NCBI GenBank assembly: GCA_022822325.1
Contig: JAJEBW010000023.1
Location: 1-53,662 of the forward strand
Length of the DNA stretch: 53,662 nt
Direction: 5' to 3'
Source of the DNA: Gemmatimonadota bacterium
GTDB taxonomy: Bacteria > Gemmatimonadota > Gemmatimonadetes > Longimicrobiales > Gaopeijiaceae
This document shows positions 16,552 to 25,218 of this stretch, in pieces (position 1 is the stretch's first letter; each line of letters opens with the position of its first letter). Both the position numbers and the translations under genes were made by a program. Under the pieces are notes generated by a model. The model saw only the letters and a list, made by a program, of their open reading frames with translations. It ran no database searches and was not told the DNA's origin.

Positions 16552-16710
16552 ATGAAACCCACCTACAGGCCCCGAAACCGGAAACGGCTCAACAAGCATG
16601 GATTTCGGGCGCGGATGAAGACGAAGGGTGGACGGGCTGCGCTGAACCGGCGGCGGCGGCGAGGCAGGCGATCGCTGGTGGTGCGGGTCGGATCGAAGAA
16701 CGGGCGCTGA
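16552..16710 (+). CDS. rpmH: 50S ribosomal protein L34
   Basis: A 52-residue, very basic ribosomal protein. The family pattern is clear: [20 protein letters not shown] with KRxxxHGF, followed by [19 protein letters not shown]. It is slightly longer than the usual 44-46 residues because of the tail [12 protein letters not shown]. The start is fixed by the conserved N-terminus; the frame open to 16462 upstream is not used. It opens the conserved rpmH-rnpA-yidD-yidC order next to the origin. Confidence 0.97.
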   Translation: MKPTYRPRNRKRLNKHGFRARMKTKGGRAALNRRRRRGRRSLVVRVGSKNGR

Positions 16711-16728
16711 GGCCGGGACGCGGGCGCT

Positions 16729-17091
16729 GTGGCGGCACAGGGGAATCGTCAGCGGTTGCCGCGATCGGCGCGGTTGACGAAGGGCGCCGAAATCCGCGAG
16801 ATGTTCCGCAGGTCCCGGAGGCGCAGCGGTCGCCTGATGGAGGTCTATCTGCGTCCGGACGGCAGTCCCGGGGCGAGGGCGGGTTGGGTGGTCGCCAAGT
16901 TCGGCCACCGGATCGTGGAGAGGAACCGGCTGAAGCGCAGAATCCGCGAAATCCTGCGTCGCCGGGTGCTGACCAGGGCCGACTACCAGGAGCGGGGGAT
17001 CCGCATTCTGGTGCGAGTTCGAAGGAACGCCTACCGGGCCACGTACCCGGAACTCGAGCGTGAACTCCTGCGGCTGGTGGTCCGAGCGTGA
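16729..17091 (+). CDS. rnpA: ribonuclease P protein component
   Basis: The protein partner of RNase P RNA, which trims the 5' end of pre-tRNAs. This 120-residue basic protein has LPRSARLTKGAEIREMFR at the N-terminus, GWVVAKFGHRIVERNRLKRR and IREILRR, containing the RNRxKRxxRE RNA-binding signature. The GTG start at 16729 lies 18 bases after rpmH; a clear ribosome-binding site is not visible. The stop overlaps the yidD start (GTGA). Place and sequence both support the call. Confidence 0.95.
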   Translation: MAAQGNRQRLPRSARLTKGAEIREMFRRSRRRSGRLMEVYLRPDGSPGARAGWVVAKFGHRIVERNRLKRRIREILRRRVLTRADYQERGIRILVRVRRNAYRATYPELERELLRLVVRA

Positions 17092-17315
17092 TTCGAAAGC
17101 TTCTGTGCGGGATGATCCGGTGTTACCAGATGCTCATCGCGATTCACATGCCGCCGTCATGTCGCTTCATGCCGAGCTGTTCGCGGTACGCGCTCGAAGC
17201 AATTGAGACGCACGGCGCCACGAGGGGAGTCTGGCTGGCGACGAAGCGGATCGGGCGATGCCACCCATGGGGGTCGTGCGGTTTTGATCCGGTTCCGGAA
17301 GTGGAGGAGCGATGA
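17088..17315 (+). CDS. yidD: membrane protein insertion efficiency factor YidD
   Basis: A 75-residue protein of the DUF37/YidD family, membrane-associated and thought to help YidC-dependent insertion. It begins with an amphipathic helix (KLLCGMIRCYQMLIAI) and carries the family signature CRFMPSCSRYALEAIETHG and GRCHPWGSCGFDPVP, with four conserved cysteines. It starts at a GTG overlapping rnpA's stop and its own stop overlaps the yidC start (ATGA). These overlaps suggest a fixed ratio of the three products. Confidence 0.95.
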   Translation: MIRKLLCGMIRCYQMLIAIHMPPSCRFMPSCSRYALEAIETHGATRGVWLATKRIGRCHPWGSCGFDPVPEVEER

Positions 17316-19015
17316 GGCCCGCTGCGCGGATGTTCCTGGCGTTGACGCTGATCGTCGGCGTCTTCCTGCTCACCGACGTTCTCTTTCCGCCGATTCGCCC
17401 GGAGGTGGATCCCGAAGCGGAGATCGAGGCGGCGGGCGAGGTGGAAGAGCCGGTCGCGGAGGAGGGGCTGCCGGATCCGCTGGCCGGACGCGCGGAGCTG
17501 GAGACGGAGGCGGTCGCTGCCGACGAGGCGGAGAGGCTGGTGACGGTCGAGACGCCCCTCTATCGGGTGACTCTGTCCAGCCAGGGGGGAGTCGTTCGCT
17601 CGTTCGAGCTCGCAAGGTACGAATCGTTCGCGCGCGAGGGCCCGGTCGGGTTGGTGCGGGAGGGTGAATCGGTGCTTCGCGGTCTGTGGATCCCGGGGGG
17701 CAGCGGCGAGACGGTCGACCTTGGCCGGTACCCGCACACCGCGACCCCCGCAGGAGATATCCGCCTCGTGGAGGGCGATGCGCCGGAGACGCTGACCTTC
17801 CGCTACGACCATCCGGCGGGACGCTTTTTCAGCGAAGTCCGGTACACCTTTCGCCCGGATTCCTATGTGATTCAGGTGGAGGGATCGCTGCCGGCGCTGG
17901 AGCGGTCGGCTCTCTTCCTGGATCTGGGGCCGGGGCTGGCGATCAACGAGCTGCAAGAGTCGGAAGACCGGCGGATGATGTCCTATGTGGGCAACCAGGT
18001 GGACGACGACATCCGGTCCAGGGAGCTGGAACGGCTCGACGAGCCGGAGGTGCTGAACGGGCCGCTCCGCTGGGCAGCGGTGAAGAGCAAGTTCTTCGTC
18101 GAGGTCATCCTTCCGGGGCGAGATGCGAACAGTGACGAGTTGCTGCCGGGAATCCGGGTAGCGGTCGCACCGTCGGACAACGGGTCGGAAGACGAAGTGG
18201 AACGGAGCGTCCAGGTGGGAATGCCGGTATCGGACGCGGGACGGTACGAATACCGCGCCTATCTCGGCCCCATGGAGAGAGAACGGCTCAGCGCGCTCGG
18301 CGATCAGCTCGAAGAGGTAAATCCCTACGGTTGGGCATTCCTGCGGCCCGTCATCCGCCCCTTCGTCGAGCTGGCGCTCTGGGCGATTCGGTTCCTGCAC
18401 GAAACGCTGCTTCTCTCCTACGGCTGGGTGCTGGTCGTGATCGGGGTCGTGATTCGTCTTCTGATGTGGCCGCTCAACCGCAAGATGATGCTCTCGCAGG
18501 TCAAGAGCATGGCGGTGGCGCCGCTGGCTCAGGAGATCAGAACGAAGTACGCGAACGATCAGCAACGCATGATGAAGGAGACGCAGAAGCTCTATCGCGA
18601 GCACGGCGTGAATCCGTTGGCGGGGTGCCTGCCGATGCTGATTCCGATGCCGGTGCTGATCGCGCTCTTCTTCGTCTTTCAGAACACGATCGAAATTCGC
18701 GGAGTTCCCTTCCTCTGGTTCCCCGATCTCTCCGCTTCCGATCCGCTGAACATCATCCCGATCCTGATGGGAGGCAGCACCTTCCTGACGCAGTTCATCA
18801 CGATGCGTCTGACCGGGGGCAACGCGAATCCCCAGATGAAGATGATGATGTACATGATGCCGATCATGCTGATGGTCTTCTTCTGGACCTTCCCGTCAGG
18901 ACTGCATCTCTACTACACCACGATGAACCTCGCCTCCATTCCGCAACAGGTTCTGATCGGGCGTGAACGGAAGAGGGTGCAGGCGAGGAGTGGACCGGTC
19001 CGGCGTCCGGCGTAG
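17312..19015 (+). CDS. yidC: membrane protein insertase YidC
   Basis: The 567-residue insertase helps Sec-dependent and Sec-independent inner-membrane proteins fold and insert. An N-terminal membrane anchor (FLALTLIVGVFLLTDVLF) is followed by an acidic linker, a large periplasmic beta domain (about residues 80-330) and the conserved core with five helices: LLLSYGWVLVVIGVVIRLLM, a basic cytoplasmic loop (MMKETQKLYREHGVNPLAGC), PMPVLIALFFVFQNTIE and the later helices near YMMPIMLMVFFWTFPSGL. The long periplasmic domain is the Gram-negative form. The short basic tail ends RKRVQARSGPVRRPA. It is coupled to yidD by four bases. Confidence 0.97.
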   Translation: MRPAARMFLALTLIVGVFLLTDVLFPPIRPEVDPEAEIEAAGEVEEPVAEEGLPDPLAGRAELETEAVAADEAERLVTVETPLYRVTLSSQGGVVRSFELARYESFAREGPVGLVREGESVLRGLWIPGGSGETVDLGRYPHTATPAGDIRLVEGDAPETLTFRYDHPAGRFFSEVRYTFRPDSYVIQVEGSLPALERSALFLDLGPGLAINELQESEDRRMMSYVGNQVDDDIRSRELERLDEPEVLNGPLRWAAVKSKFFVEVILPGRDANSDELLPGIRVAVAPSDNGSEDEVERSVQVGMPVSDAGRYEYRAYLGPMERERLSALGDQLEEVNPYGWAFLRPVIRPFVELALWAIRFLHETLLLSYGWVLVVIGVVIRLLMWPLNRKMMLSQVKSMAVAPLAQEIRTKYANDQQRMMKETQKLYREHGVNPLAGCLPMLIPMPVLIALFFVFQNTIEIRGVPFLWFPDLSASDPLNIIPILMGGSTFLTQFITMRLTGGNANPQMKMMMYMMPIMLMVFFWTFPSGLHLYYTTMNLASIPQQVLIGRERKRVQARSGPVRRPA

Positions 19016-19042
19016 GGCGGAATCCGGCGCGGAGGAGGGAAG

Positions 19043-20449
19043 ATGTCCCGGCCGCGGTTGCTCGACACGATCGTGGCGCAGGCGACGCCGCGGGGTCTCG
19101 GTGCGGTCGCGTTGGTGCGACTGTCGGGGCCGCGCTCGTGGGAGATTGCGGCCGGAATGATGGCGGAAGCGGGGAACGCCCAGGGCAACGGGAATCCCCT
19201 CCGCGAATGGCCGGTGCGGTCGGGTCGCCTGCGAACGCTCTACCGGCCGGGAACAAGGGAGGCGATTGACCAGGCGCTCGTCTCGGTCTTTCGCGCTCCC
19301 GCGAGCTACACCGGCGAGGATGTTGTCGAGATCTACACCCACGGGAGCCTCTCGATTCCCACCGAAGTGGTCGAGGGATGCCGCGTGCTCGGAGCGCGGG
19401 TGGCGGAAGCGGGTGAATTCACCCAACGCGCCTACCTCAACGGCAAGATGGATCTGACCCAGGCGGAGGCGGTGGACGACATCGTGCGTGCGGCATCGCC
19501 GCGGGCGAGAGCGGTGGCGCTGCGTCAGTTGGACCGTGGACTGAGCAGGAGAATCGCACGGTTGCGAAGCGAACTGATCGGATTGGCCGCCCGCCTCGTT
19601 CACCACATCGACTTCCCCGAAGAGGACGACGCGCCGGTTCCGGTGGCGAATATCGCGGCGGAGGCCGACGGTGTGATGGGGAGAATCGACCGTTTGCTGG
19701 CGACGGCTCCGGCGGGGGAGTTGCTCAGAGAGGGTGCAACGGTGGTGCTGGCAGGTCCGCCGAATGCCGGTAAGTCCAGCCTTTTCAACGCGTTAGTGGG
19801 GAGTGAGCGTGCAATTGTGACCGCAGAGCCGGGAACCACGCGCGACGCAATCGAGGCGGTTGTCGCGATGGACGGCTTTCCCTTCCGACTGGTGGATACC
19901 GCGGGATTGCGAGAGGGCGAGAGCGGAATCGAGCGGATGGGGATTGAGATTGCGCACCGGTACCTGGACGAAGCGGACGCAATCATCTTCTGTCGCGAGG
20001 TGGGGGATGCGAACGGCGCGAAGGGTTGGAGGGAGGCGGAATGGAAGGGTTGGCGCGAGTGGAGGTGCCCGGTGGTGTCGGTGCGAACGAAGTGGGATCT
20101 GGCGGGAAGGAAAATGGTGCCGGATGGGGACGAAATCCCGGTCTCGGCACACTCCGGCGAGGGACTGGCCGCGCTCAAAGACCGTCTTGGGAGCATGATC
20201 TTTGGGGGATTGACGAGAGGGGGAAGGGAGGTGGGGGGAGTGGTAACGAACCGACGGCAGGCCGATCATTTGAGGGTGGCGCGGCGGGAGTTGGAATCGT
20301 TCGCCGGGGCGCTTCGAAAGGGGATACCGGGCGAGTTCGCATCGACGCATCTGAAGAGTGCGGAGAGCGCGCTGGAGGAGATTGTGGGAGTTGTGGGGGA
20401 AGAGGAGATCCTGGATCGTGTGTTCGGGGATTTCTGCATCGGAAAATGA
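19043..20449 (+). CDS. mnmE: tRNA modification GTPase MnmE
   Basis: MnmE acts with MnmG to make the 5-carboxymethylaminomethyl group on wobble uridine of certain tRNAs. The 468-residue protein has the folate-binding N-domain (DTIVAQATPRGLGAVALVRL, YTGEDVVEIYTHG), a helical domain and an inserted G domain with G1 GPPNAGKSS (238-246), G2/G3 TTRDAI and DTAGLRE. It ends in the family hallmark FCIGK, whose Cys is catalytically important. An SD GGAGGAGGGAAG precedes the ATG. mnmG starts 16 bases later, so the two partner enzymes are co-expressed. Confidence 0.96.
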   Translation: MSRPRLLDTIVAQATPRGLGAVALVRLSGPRSWEIAAGMMAEAGNAQGNGNPLREWPVRSGRLRTLYRPGTREAIDQALVSVFRAPASYTGEDVVEIYTHGSLSIPTEVVEGCRVLGARVAEAGEFTQRAYLNGKMDLTQAEAVDDIVRAASPRARAVALRQLDRGLSRRIARLRSELIGLAARLVHHIDFPEEDDAPVPVANIAAEADGVMGRIDRLLATAPAGELLREGATVVLAGPPNAGKSSLFNALVGSERAIVTAEPGTTRDAIEAVVAMDGFPFRLVDTAGLREGESGIERMGIEIAHRYLDEADAIIFCREVGDANGAKGWREAEWKGWREWRCPVVSVRTKWDLAGRKMVPDGDEIPVSAHSGEGLAALKDRLGSMIFGGLTRGGREVGGVVTNRRQADHLRVARRELESFAGALRKGIPGEFASTHLKSAESALEEIVGVVGEEEILDRVFGDFCIGK

Positions 20450-20465
20450 GGGCGAAGGCAGGACG

Positions 20466-22379
20466 ATGATCTTGCGCTACGATGTCGCAGTCGTTGGCGG
20501 GGGACATGCCGGAGTCGAGGCCGCGGCTGCAGCGGCCCGGTTGGGGTGTCGGACCATCCTGGTTACCCCGGATCTGGGGAGGATCGGACAGATGTCCTGC
20601 AATCCGGCGATCGGGGGCGTTGCCAAGGGAACCGTCGTGCGGGAAGTGGACGCGATGGGTGGAATCATGGGACGGGCCACGGACGCGACGGGAATTCAGT
20701 TCCGAATGTTGAATCGCTCGAAGGGTCCGGCGGTGTGGGGCCCCCGGGCGCAGTGTGATCGCGCGCGCTATCCCATTGCGGTGCGAAAGTTCCTGGATGA
20801 GTTGGACGGACTGGATCTCTTCCAGGATCTGGTCACCGGAATCGAGTTTCGCGGCTCGCGGGAACGAATTCGGAGTGTTCGGGGACTGCGAACGCGCAGC
20901 GGCGTAGTGGTGAAGTGCGAGGCACTGATCGTGACGGCCGGCACCTTTCTGCGCGGAAAAATCCACCTGGGCCAGGGAACGGGACATGGGGCGGGGAGGG
21001 CGGGGGAAGAGCCCTCGATCGAGCTTGCCGAGGCCCTGGGCGCGGTGGGATTGCGGATGGGGCGATTCAAGACCGGAACGCCGCCGCGGGTGGACGGGCG
21101 ATCGGTGGATTTCGCGAAATGCGAACGTCAGGACGGAGACGCCGGGCCCCTGCGCTTCTCCTGCTACTATCGGGAGCCGCGCCTTCGGCAAATTCCCTGC
21201 TGGGTAACCTGGTCGGGACCGGAGCTGAACGAGATCGTGACACGGAATTTGGAGCGAAGCGCTCTTTACGGAGGGGAAATCTCGGGGCAGGGGCCGCGCT
21301 ACTGCCCATCCATCGAGGACAAGGTCAACCGATTCCCCACTGCGCGCCGTCACCAGATCTTTCTCGAGCCCGAGGGGCTGGATACGAACGAGCTCTATGT
21401 AAACGGTCTTTCCACCTCGCTCCCAGCCGAAGTCCAGGCCGAGTTTCTCCGCTCGATCCCCGGTCTGGCGAAGACGCGGATGACGCGGCCGGGGTACGCA
21501 ATCGAGTACGACTATTTTCCACCCGACCAGTTGCGCCATACTCTCCAGGTGAGGAGCATCGGGGGTCTATACTTCGCCGGACAGATCAACGGCACCACCG
21601 GGTATGAGGAGGCGGCCGGGCAGGGATTGATTGCGGGAGCGAACGCGGCATTGGCCGTAACGGGCAGGGGTCCCCTGGTTGTGGAGCGAGATCAGGGGTA
21701 TGTCGGCGTCCTGATTGACGACCTGGTGACGAAAGGTGTGGATGAACCCTACCGGCTTTTCACATCGCGAGCGGAATTCCGCCTCCTCCTTCGGCAGGAC
21801 AATGCAGGGAGACGATTGGGTGCTTTGGCTCGGGAGGCTGGCCTTCTCACAGAGGAACAGTCGAGGGCGCTGGGAAGACGACTGCGGCAGGAGAAGGATG
21901 GAAAGCGGTGGTTTCGGGGCTATTCCCTGGATCCGGCAAGGGCGAATGCGGTGCTCATGGAAGCGGGAAGCGCTCCGATTGATCGGTCGGCGCGGGTTGG
22001 CGAGCTGGTGAAGCGACCGAGGGTGACGGCGGAGGCGCTGGCAAAAGCTGCGGGGGCGGATGCGCCGACACTGGAGAGCGAAGTTCTGGCCACGATCGAG
22101 TTCGACTTCAAGTACGCAGGGTATGTGCGACGGGAGGAGGAAAGAGCGATGCATCTTCGTGAACAGGCGCAATTCAGGCTTCCCGACGAGACTCCCTACG
22201 GGCGATTTGTGACGCTGTCCCACGAGGCGCGAGAAAAACTGGCGAGAATCCGGCCCCAAAGCCTGGCTCAGGCGGCGCGAATACCGGGCGTATCCCCAGC
22301 GGATCTTCAAAACCTGGTATTGGAAGTACGAAAGTGGGAGGGTCGGGTGACCGGGAGGAGCATGGTGAACGGAAGCTGA
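20466..22379 (+). CDS. mnmG: tRNA uridine-5-carboxymethylaminomethyl modification enzyme MnmG
   Basis: The FAD-dependent partner of MnmE (formerly GidA). At 637 residues it has normal length. The FAD-binding motif VVGGGHAGVEAA comes near the N-terminus, then the signatures MSCNPAIGGVAKG and MLNRSKGPAVWGPRAQCDR. GGLYFAGQINGTTGYEEAA is in the second half. The helical C-terminal domain that contacts MnmE and tRNA follows (ATIEFDFKYAGYVRREEER). I start at ATG 20466 where MILRYDVAVVGGG begins. The 16S rRNA methylase gene rsmG, which often sits between mnmG and parA, is absent here. Confidence 0.97.
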   Translation: MILRYDVAVVGGGHAGVEAAAAAARLGCRTILVTPDLGRIGQMSCNPAIGGVAKGTVVREVDAMGGIMGRATDATGIQFRMLNRSKGPAVWGPRAQCDRARYPIAVRKFLDELDGLDLFQDLVTGIEFRGSRERIRSVRGLRTRSGVVVKCEALIVTAGTFLRGKIHLGQGTGHGAGRAGEEPSIELAEALGAVGLRMGRFKTGTPPRVDGRSVDFAKCERQDGDAGPLRFSCYYREPRLRQIPCWVTWSGPELNEIVTRNLERSALYGGEISGQGPRYCPSIEDKVNRFPTARRHQIFLEPEGLDTNELYVNGLSTSLPAEVQAEFLRSIPGLAKTRMTRPGYAIEYDYFPPDQLRHTLQVRSIGGLYFAGQINGTTGYEEAAGQGLIAGANAALAVTGRGPLVVERDQGYVGVLIDDLVTKGVDEPYRLFTSRAEFRLLLRQDNAGRRLGALAREAGLLTEEQSRALGRRLRQEKDGKRWFRGYSLDPARANAVLMEAGSAPIDRSARVGELVKRPRVTAEALAKAAGADAPTLESEVLATIEFDFKYAGYVRREEERAMHLREQAQFRLPDETPYGRFVTLSHEAREKLARIRPQSLAQAARIPGVSPADLQNLVLEVRKWEGRVTGRSMVNGS

Positions 22380-22437
22380 CAAGCGGGTTCGGGTTGTTCT
22401 CGCCGGTCGACTACCTCTCTTTGGGGGAATGGCGATT

Positions 22438-22453
22438 TGTTTCACGTGAAACA
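22438..22453. promoter_or_regulatory. parS: parS centromere-like site
   Basis: TGTTTCACGTGAAACA is an exact match to the 16-base palindromic parS consensus bound by ParB. It lies in the mnmG-parA gap, 116 bases before the parA start and about 7.6 kb from the candidate origin. This is the usual place and distance. No other perfect copy was noticed in the window. Confidence 0.95.
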
Positions 22454-22569
22454 TTCGGATAGATTGTCTCCAACGCGGCTTCTTGCTGACGGCGTTGATC
22501 GCTCGTCAACGGGTTTCAGGGCGGGTGAGGGGAGCCCTCGTGATTGGGGGAGAAAGGTTCGGAGATCAG

Positions 22570-23367
22570 TTGACTCGAATAATTGCCATCGCGAACCAGA
22601 AGGGGGGCGTCGGCAAGACGACGACCGCGGTAAACCTCGGGGCCGCCATCGCAGAGCGGAATGCGGCCGTCCTGATCGTGGACATGGATCCACAGGGGAA
22701 CGCATCGAGTGGTCTCGGCGTTGTGAACCGCGATCACATCAACACGGTCTATGACGTGCTCGTTCGGGGTCTGACCGTGTCAAGGGCTGTACTAGCGCCG
22801 AATGGGCACTCGAAGTTGCACCTCCTACCCTCCAATCGGGATCTTGTAGGCGCGGAAGTCGAGCTGGTTGGCGTAAGGGACCGCGAAACGATCCTCCGCG
22901 ACGCGTTGGCCCCGATTGCAGCCGAAGTAGAGTACATCATCATTGACTGTCCCCCATCTCTCGGGTTGCTGACGATCAATACCCTGGCAGCGGCGGACTC
23001 GGTCCTCATCCCGATTCAGTGCGAATACTATGCCCTCGAAGGGCTCTCACAGCTTCTGGGAACGATCAAGCTCGTTCAGAGGAACCTCAATCCGCACCTG
23101 ACTCTCGAAGGTGTCTTGCTGACGATGTATGATCGGAGGCTCAGCCTTGCCCGCCAGGTCGCCGCAGAGGCGAAACGGTTCTTCGGAAACGCCGTCTTCC
23201 GCACGGTAATTCCGCGCAATGTGAGCCTTGCAGAAGCACCGGGGTTCGGCCAACCCGTGTCCCGCTACAACCGCAGCTCGCCCGGTGCCCGGCGCTATGC
23301 CGCGCTGGCCGGTGAGGTAATGAGCGCGTCGGTATCGCCCGCGACTACAGGAGCTATGCCGGGATGA
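22570..23367 (+). CDS. parA: chromosome partitioning ATPase ParA
   Basis: ParA is the DNA-bound ATPase that pulls ParB-parS complexes apart. The deviant Walker A is ANQKGGVGKTTT near the N-terminus, with Walker A' VLIVDMDPQGNAS and the later IIIDCPPSLGLLT. I choose a TTG start at 22570: GGAG lies a few bases upstream and the resulting 265-residue protein begins as typical ParA proteins do, one residue before TRIIAIANQKGGVGK. The longer frame to 22483 would add 29 residues of no known function. The stop overlaps parB (ATGA), and parS lies just upstream. Confidence 0.95.
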   Translation: MTRIIAIANQKGGVGKTTTAVNLGAAIAERNAAVLIVDMDPQGNASSGLGVVNRDHINTVYDVLVRGLTVSRAVLAPNGHSKLHLLPSNRDLVGAEVELVGVRDRETILRDALAPIAAEVEYIIIDCPPSLGLLTINTLAAADSVLIPIQCEYYALEGLSQLLGTIKLVQRNLNPHLTLEGVLLTMYDRRLSLARQVAAEAKRFFGNAVFRTVIPRNVSLAEAPGFGQPVSRYNRSSPGARRYAALAGEVMSASVSPATTGAMPG

Positions 23368-24287
23368 CCAGGAACGACCGCTTGGGTAGAGGCCTCGGGG
23401 CCCTGCTCGGAGACTACATGGATACCACGCAACTTCCAGAAGCCCGGGAAGAATCGCCTGCCAGGTTGCCGGTGCGGCTGATTGCCCCGAATCCTTATCA
23501 GCCGCGCCGTGCCTTCCCGCCCGATGAACTCACGGAACTGGCCGCGTCCATCAGGGCAAATGGCTTGATTCAGCCCATTTTGGTCCGCAAGGCCGCCAAA
23601 GGGTACGAAATGGTGGCCGGGGAAAGGCGGCTGCGGGCGGTCAAGCAGTTGGGCTGGTCGGAGATCCCCGCCCAGGTCCGAGATGCCGACGACCGCACCC
23701 TTTTGGTTCTGGCGCTGGTTGAGAATCTGCAGCGCGAAGAGTTGGGGCCTTTGGAGGAAGCGGACGGATATCATCGTCTTCGGAAGGTGTTCGGTCATAC
23801 TCAACAGGAAATCGCCGATGCGGTTGGCAAGAGTCGGTCGGCCGTAGCCAACATGTTGCGTTTGCGCGGCCTTCCCCCCGCGGTGCGCCGAATGCTGGCC
23901 GAGGGAACGCTCTCCAAGGGACATGGAAGGGCGCTGCTGGGGATCGCGGAGGCCCGGCAAGCAGCGGATCTCGCCCGCCGCGCCGTGGTGGCCGGATGGT
24001 CGGTCAGGGAAACGGAGCAGCAGGTGCGACAGGCGATCGAGCAGGCGCGTCAGGAGAAGACGAAGGAAGCGGAGGAAGCGAAGGACCGCCCGGAGGACGC
24101 CGGGACAGTCGATCCCGCCATTGACTTTCTGCGCAACGCCCTCGCGGAGCATCTTGGGACCCGAGTCACGATCGGTTGGAAAGGCGAAGGGAAGGGCGCC
24201 ATTCGCATTCCCTTCGACGGCGCCCGGCAGTTGGAACAGCTCTTTGCGGCCATCACCGGCAAGGACACCGGGGGATTCCTTGATTAG
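23364..24287 (+). CDS. parB: chromosome partitioning protein ParB
   Basis: ParB is a CTP-dependent DNA clamp that loads at parS and spreads. The 307-residue protein opens with RNDRLGRGLGALLGDY, the ParA-stimulating region of chromosomal ParBs. The N-domain has PNPYQPRRAF and the CTP-binding GERRLRAVKQLGW, followed by ENLQREELGPLEEADGY. The helix-turn-helix is QQEIADAVGKSRSAVANMLR. The basic, charged linker (EQARQEKTKEAEEAKDRPED) leads to the dimerisation domain at the C-terminus. It is coupled to parA by a four-base overlap. Confidence 0.97.
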   Translation: MTRNDRLGRGLGALLGDYMDTTQLPEAREESPARLPVRLIAPNPYQPRRAFPPDELTELAASIRANGLIQPILVRKAAKGYEMVAGERRLRAVKQLGWSEIPAQVRDADDRTLLVLALVENLQREELGPLEEADGYHRLRKVFGHTQQEIADAVGKSRSAVANMLRLRGLPPAVRRMLAEGTLSKGHGRALLGIAEARQAADLARRAVVAGWSVRETEQQVRQAIEQARQEKTKEAEEAKDRPEDAGTVDPAIDFLRNALAEHLGTRVTIGWKGEGKGAIRIPFDGARQLEQLFAAITGKDTGGFLD

Positions 24288-24313
24288 TTGTTCGCGCGAG
24301 GGGGTGGCGTGAG

Positions 24314-25126
24314 ATGAGCGCTGGAGACCGACCTGACCGGATCGGATCCTTCTTCCGCGACGACGAGGGCGTGTCCGCGATCATCATCGACGATTGGCCG
24401 GAGGCGAGCCGCCAGGCGGAGATCCCGTCCCGGGTGGCCCGGCGGCTGCCATATGTCCTCATGATCCTGGCCGCGGTGCTGGCGGTCATTGCGATCTCAT
24501 GGCCCTTCCTCGCCTGGCGCGCCGCCCAGACAGGTGATCTGCGGCGCGAGCGCGATCTCCTCCTGGCAAGGGAGGACAGCATCCGGATGCTGGCTGAGCA
24601 ACTGGCCGCGCTGGCGAGCCGCGAAGATCAGTTGCGTTTTCTTTCGGGACTTGAAGAGCGGCGGGAGCCCGACATCTGGCTCCGCGGAACCGCGGGCAGC
24701 GGCGTTGGCGACCAGGAACCGGAATATGCGCCGGGCGATACCGCGCTCACGCCCACTGTTTGGCCCTTGACGGAGGGCGAGCACATCACACAGTCCTTCA
24801 TTGTTGCCGAGGAAGGTCGTCACCCCGGAATCGACATCGCGGCAGCCAGGGGATCCTACGTAAGGGCCGCAGGTGCCGGACGGGTTCTGGAGGTGGCCGA
24901 AGACTCGATTTACGGCTTGTTCGTGCTCATCGACCACGGGAGCGGAGTTTGGTCCCGGTACGGTCATGCCCTATACTTGGCGGTCAATAGAGGCCAAATG
25001 GTGCGGAAGGGCGAGGTGATCGCGCTCCTCGGCAACACTGGCCAGTCCACCGCACCGCACCTTCACTTTGAGATCACCCGGAATGGCCAACCCCTGGATC
25101 CTCTGTCCATGGTGTCGCTTCCCTAG
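24314..25126 (+). CDS. membrane-anchored M23 (LytM-type) metallopeptidase
   Basis: A 270-residue protein predicted to cut, or to regulate cutting of, peptidoglycan. A cytoplasmic N-terminus (about 45 residues) precedes one TM helix (LPYVLMILAAVLAVIAIS), a short coiled coil (LRRERDLLLAREDSIRML) and the LytM domain. Zinc ligands are visible in RHPGIDIAA (HxxxD) and PHLHFEI (HxH), with a further His in RYGHALYL, so the site looks complete and probably active. It lies 26 bases behind parB and 92 before the bactofilin gene. That neighbourhood suggests localised wall remodelling tied to the segregation and cytoskeletal genes. Confidence 0.88.
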   Translation: MSAGDRPDRIGSFFRDDEGVSAIIIDDWPEASRQAEIPSRVARRLPYVLMILAAVLAVIAISWPFLAWRAAQTGDLRRERDLLLAREDSIRMLAEQLAALASREDQLRFLSGLEERREPDIWLRGTAGSGVGDQEPEYAPGDTALTPTVWPLTEGEHITQSFIVAEEGRHPGIDIAAARGSYVRAAGAGRVLEVAEDSIYGLFVLIDHGSGVWSRYGHALYLAVNRGQMVRKGEVIALLGNTGQSTAPHLHFEITRNGQPLDPLSMVSLP

Positions 25127-25171
25127 ACCCCGGGGGGCAGGCGGTTCCACATCCCCGCGTTTCACCCGCCC

Positions 25172-25198
25172 CTGATCGGTCCAAAAGGGATCGACCAG
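25172..25198 (+). promoter_or_regulatory. imperfect hairpin before the bactofilin gene
   Basis: CTGATCGGTCC and GGATCGACCAG can form an 11-base-pair stem with one G-U pair, one mismatch and the loop AAAAG. It sits directly before the SD (AAGGAAGAG) of the bactofilin gene. There is no U-run after it, so it is not a standard terminator; it could tune translation or shield an mRNA end. Confidence 0.3.
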
Positions 25199-25218
25199 AG
25201 GGACCAAGGAAGAGAATC

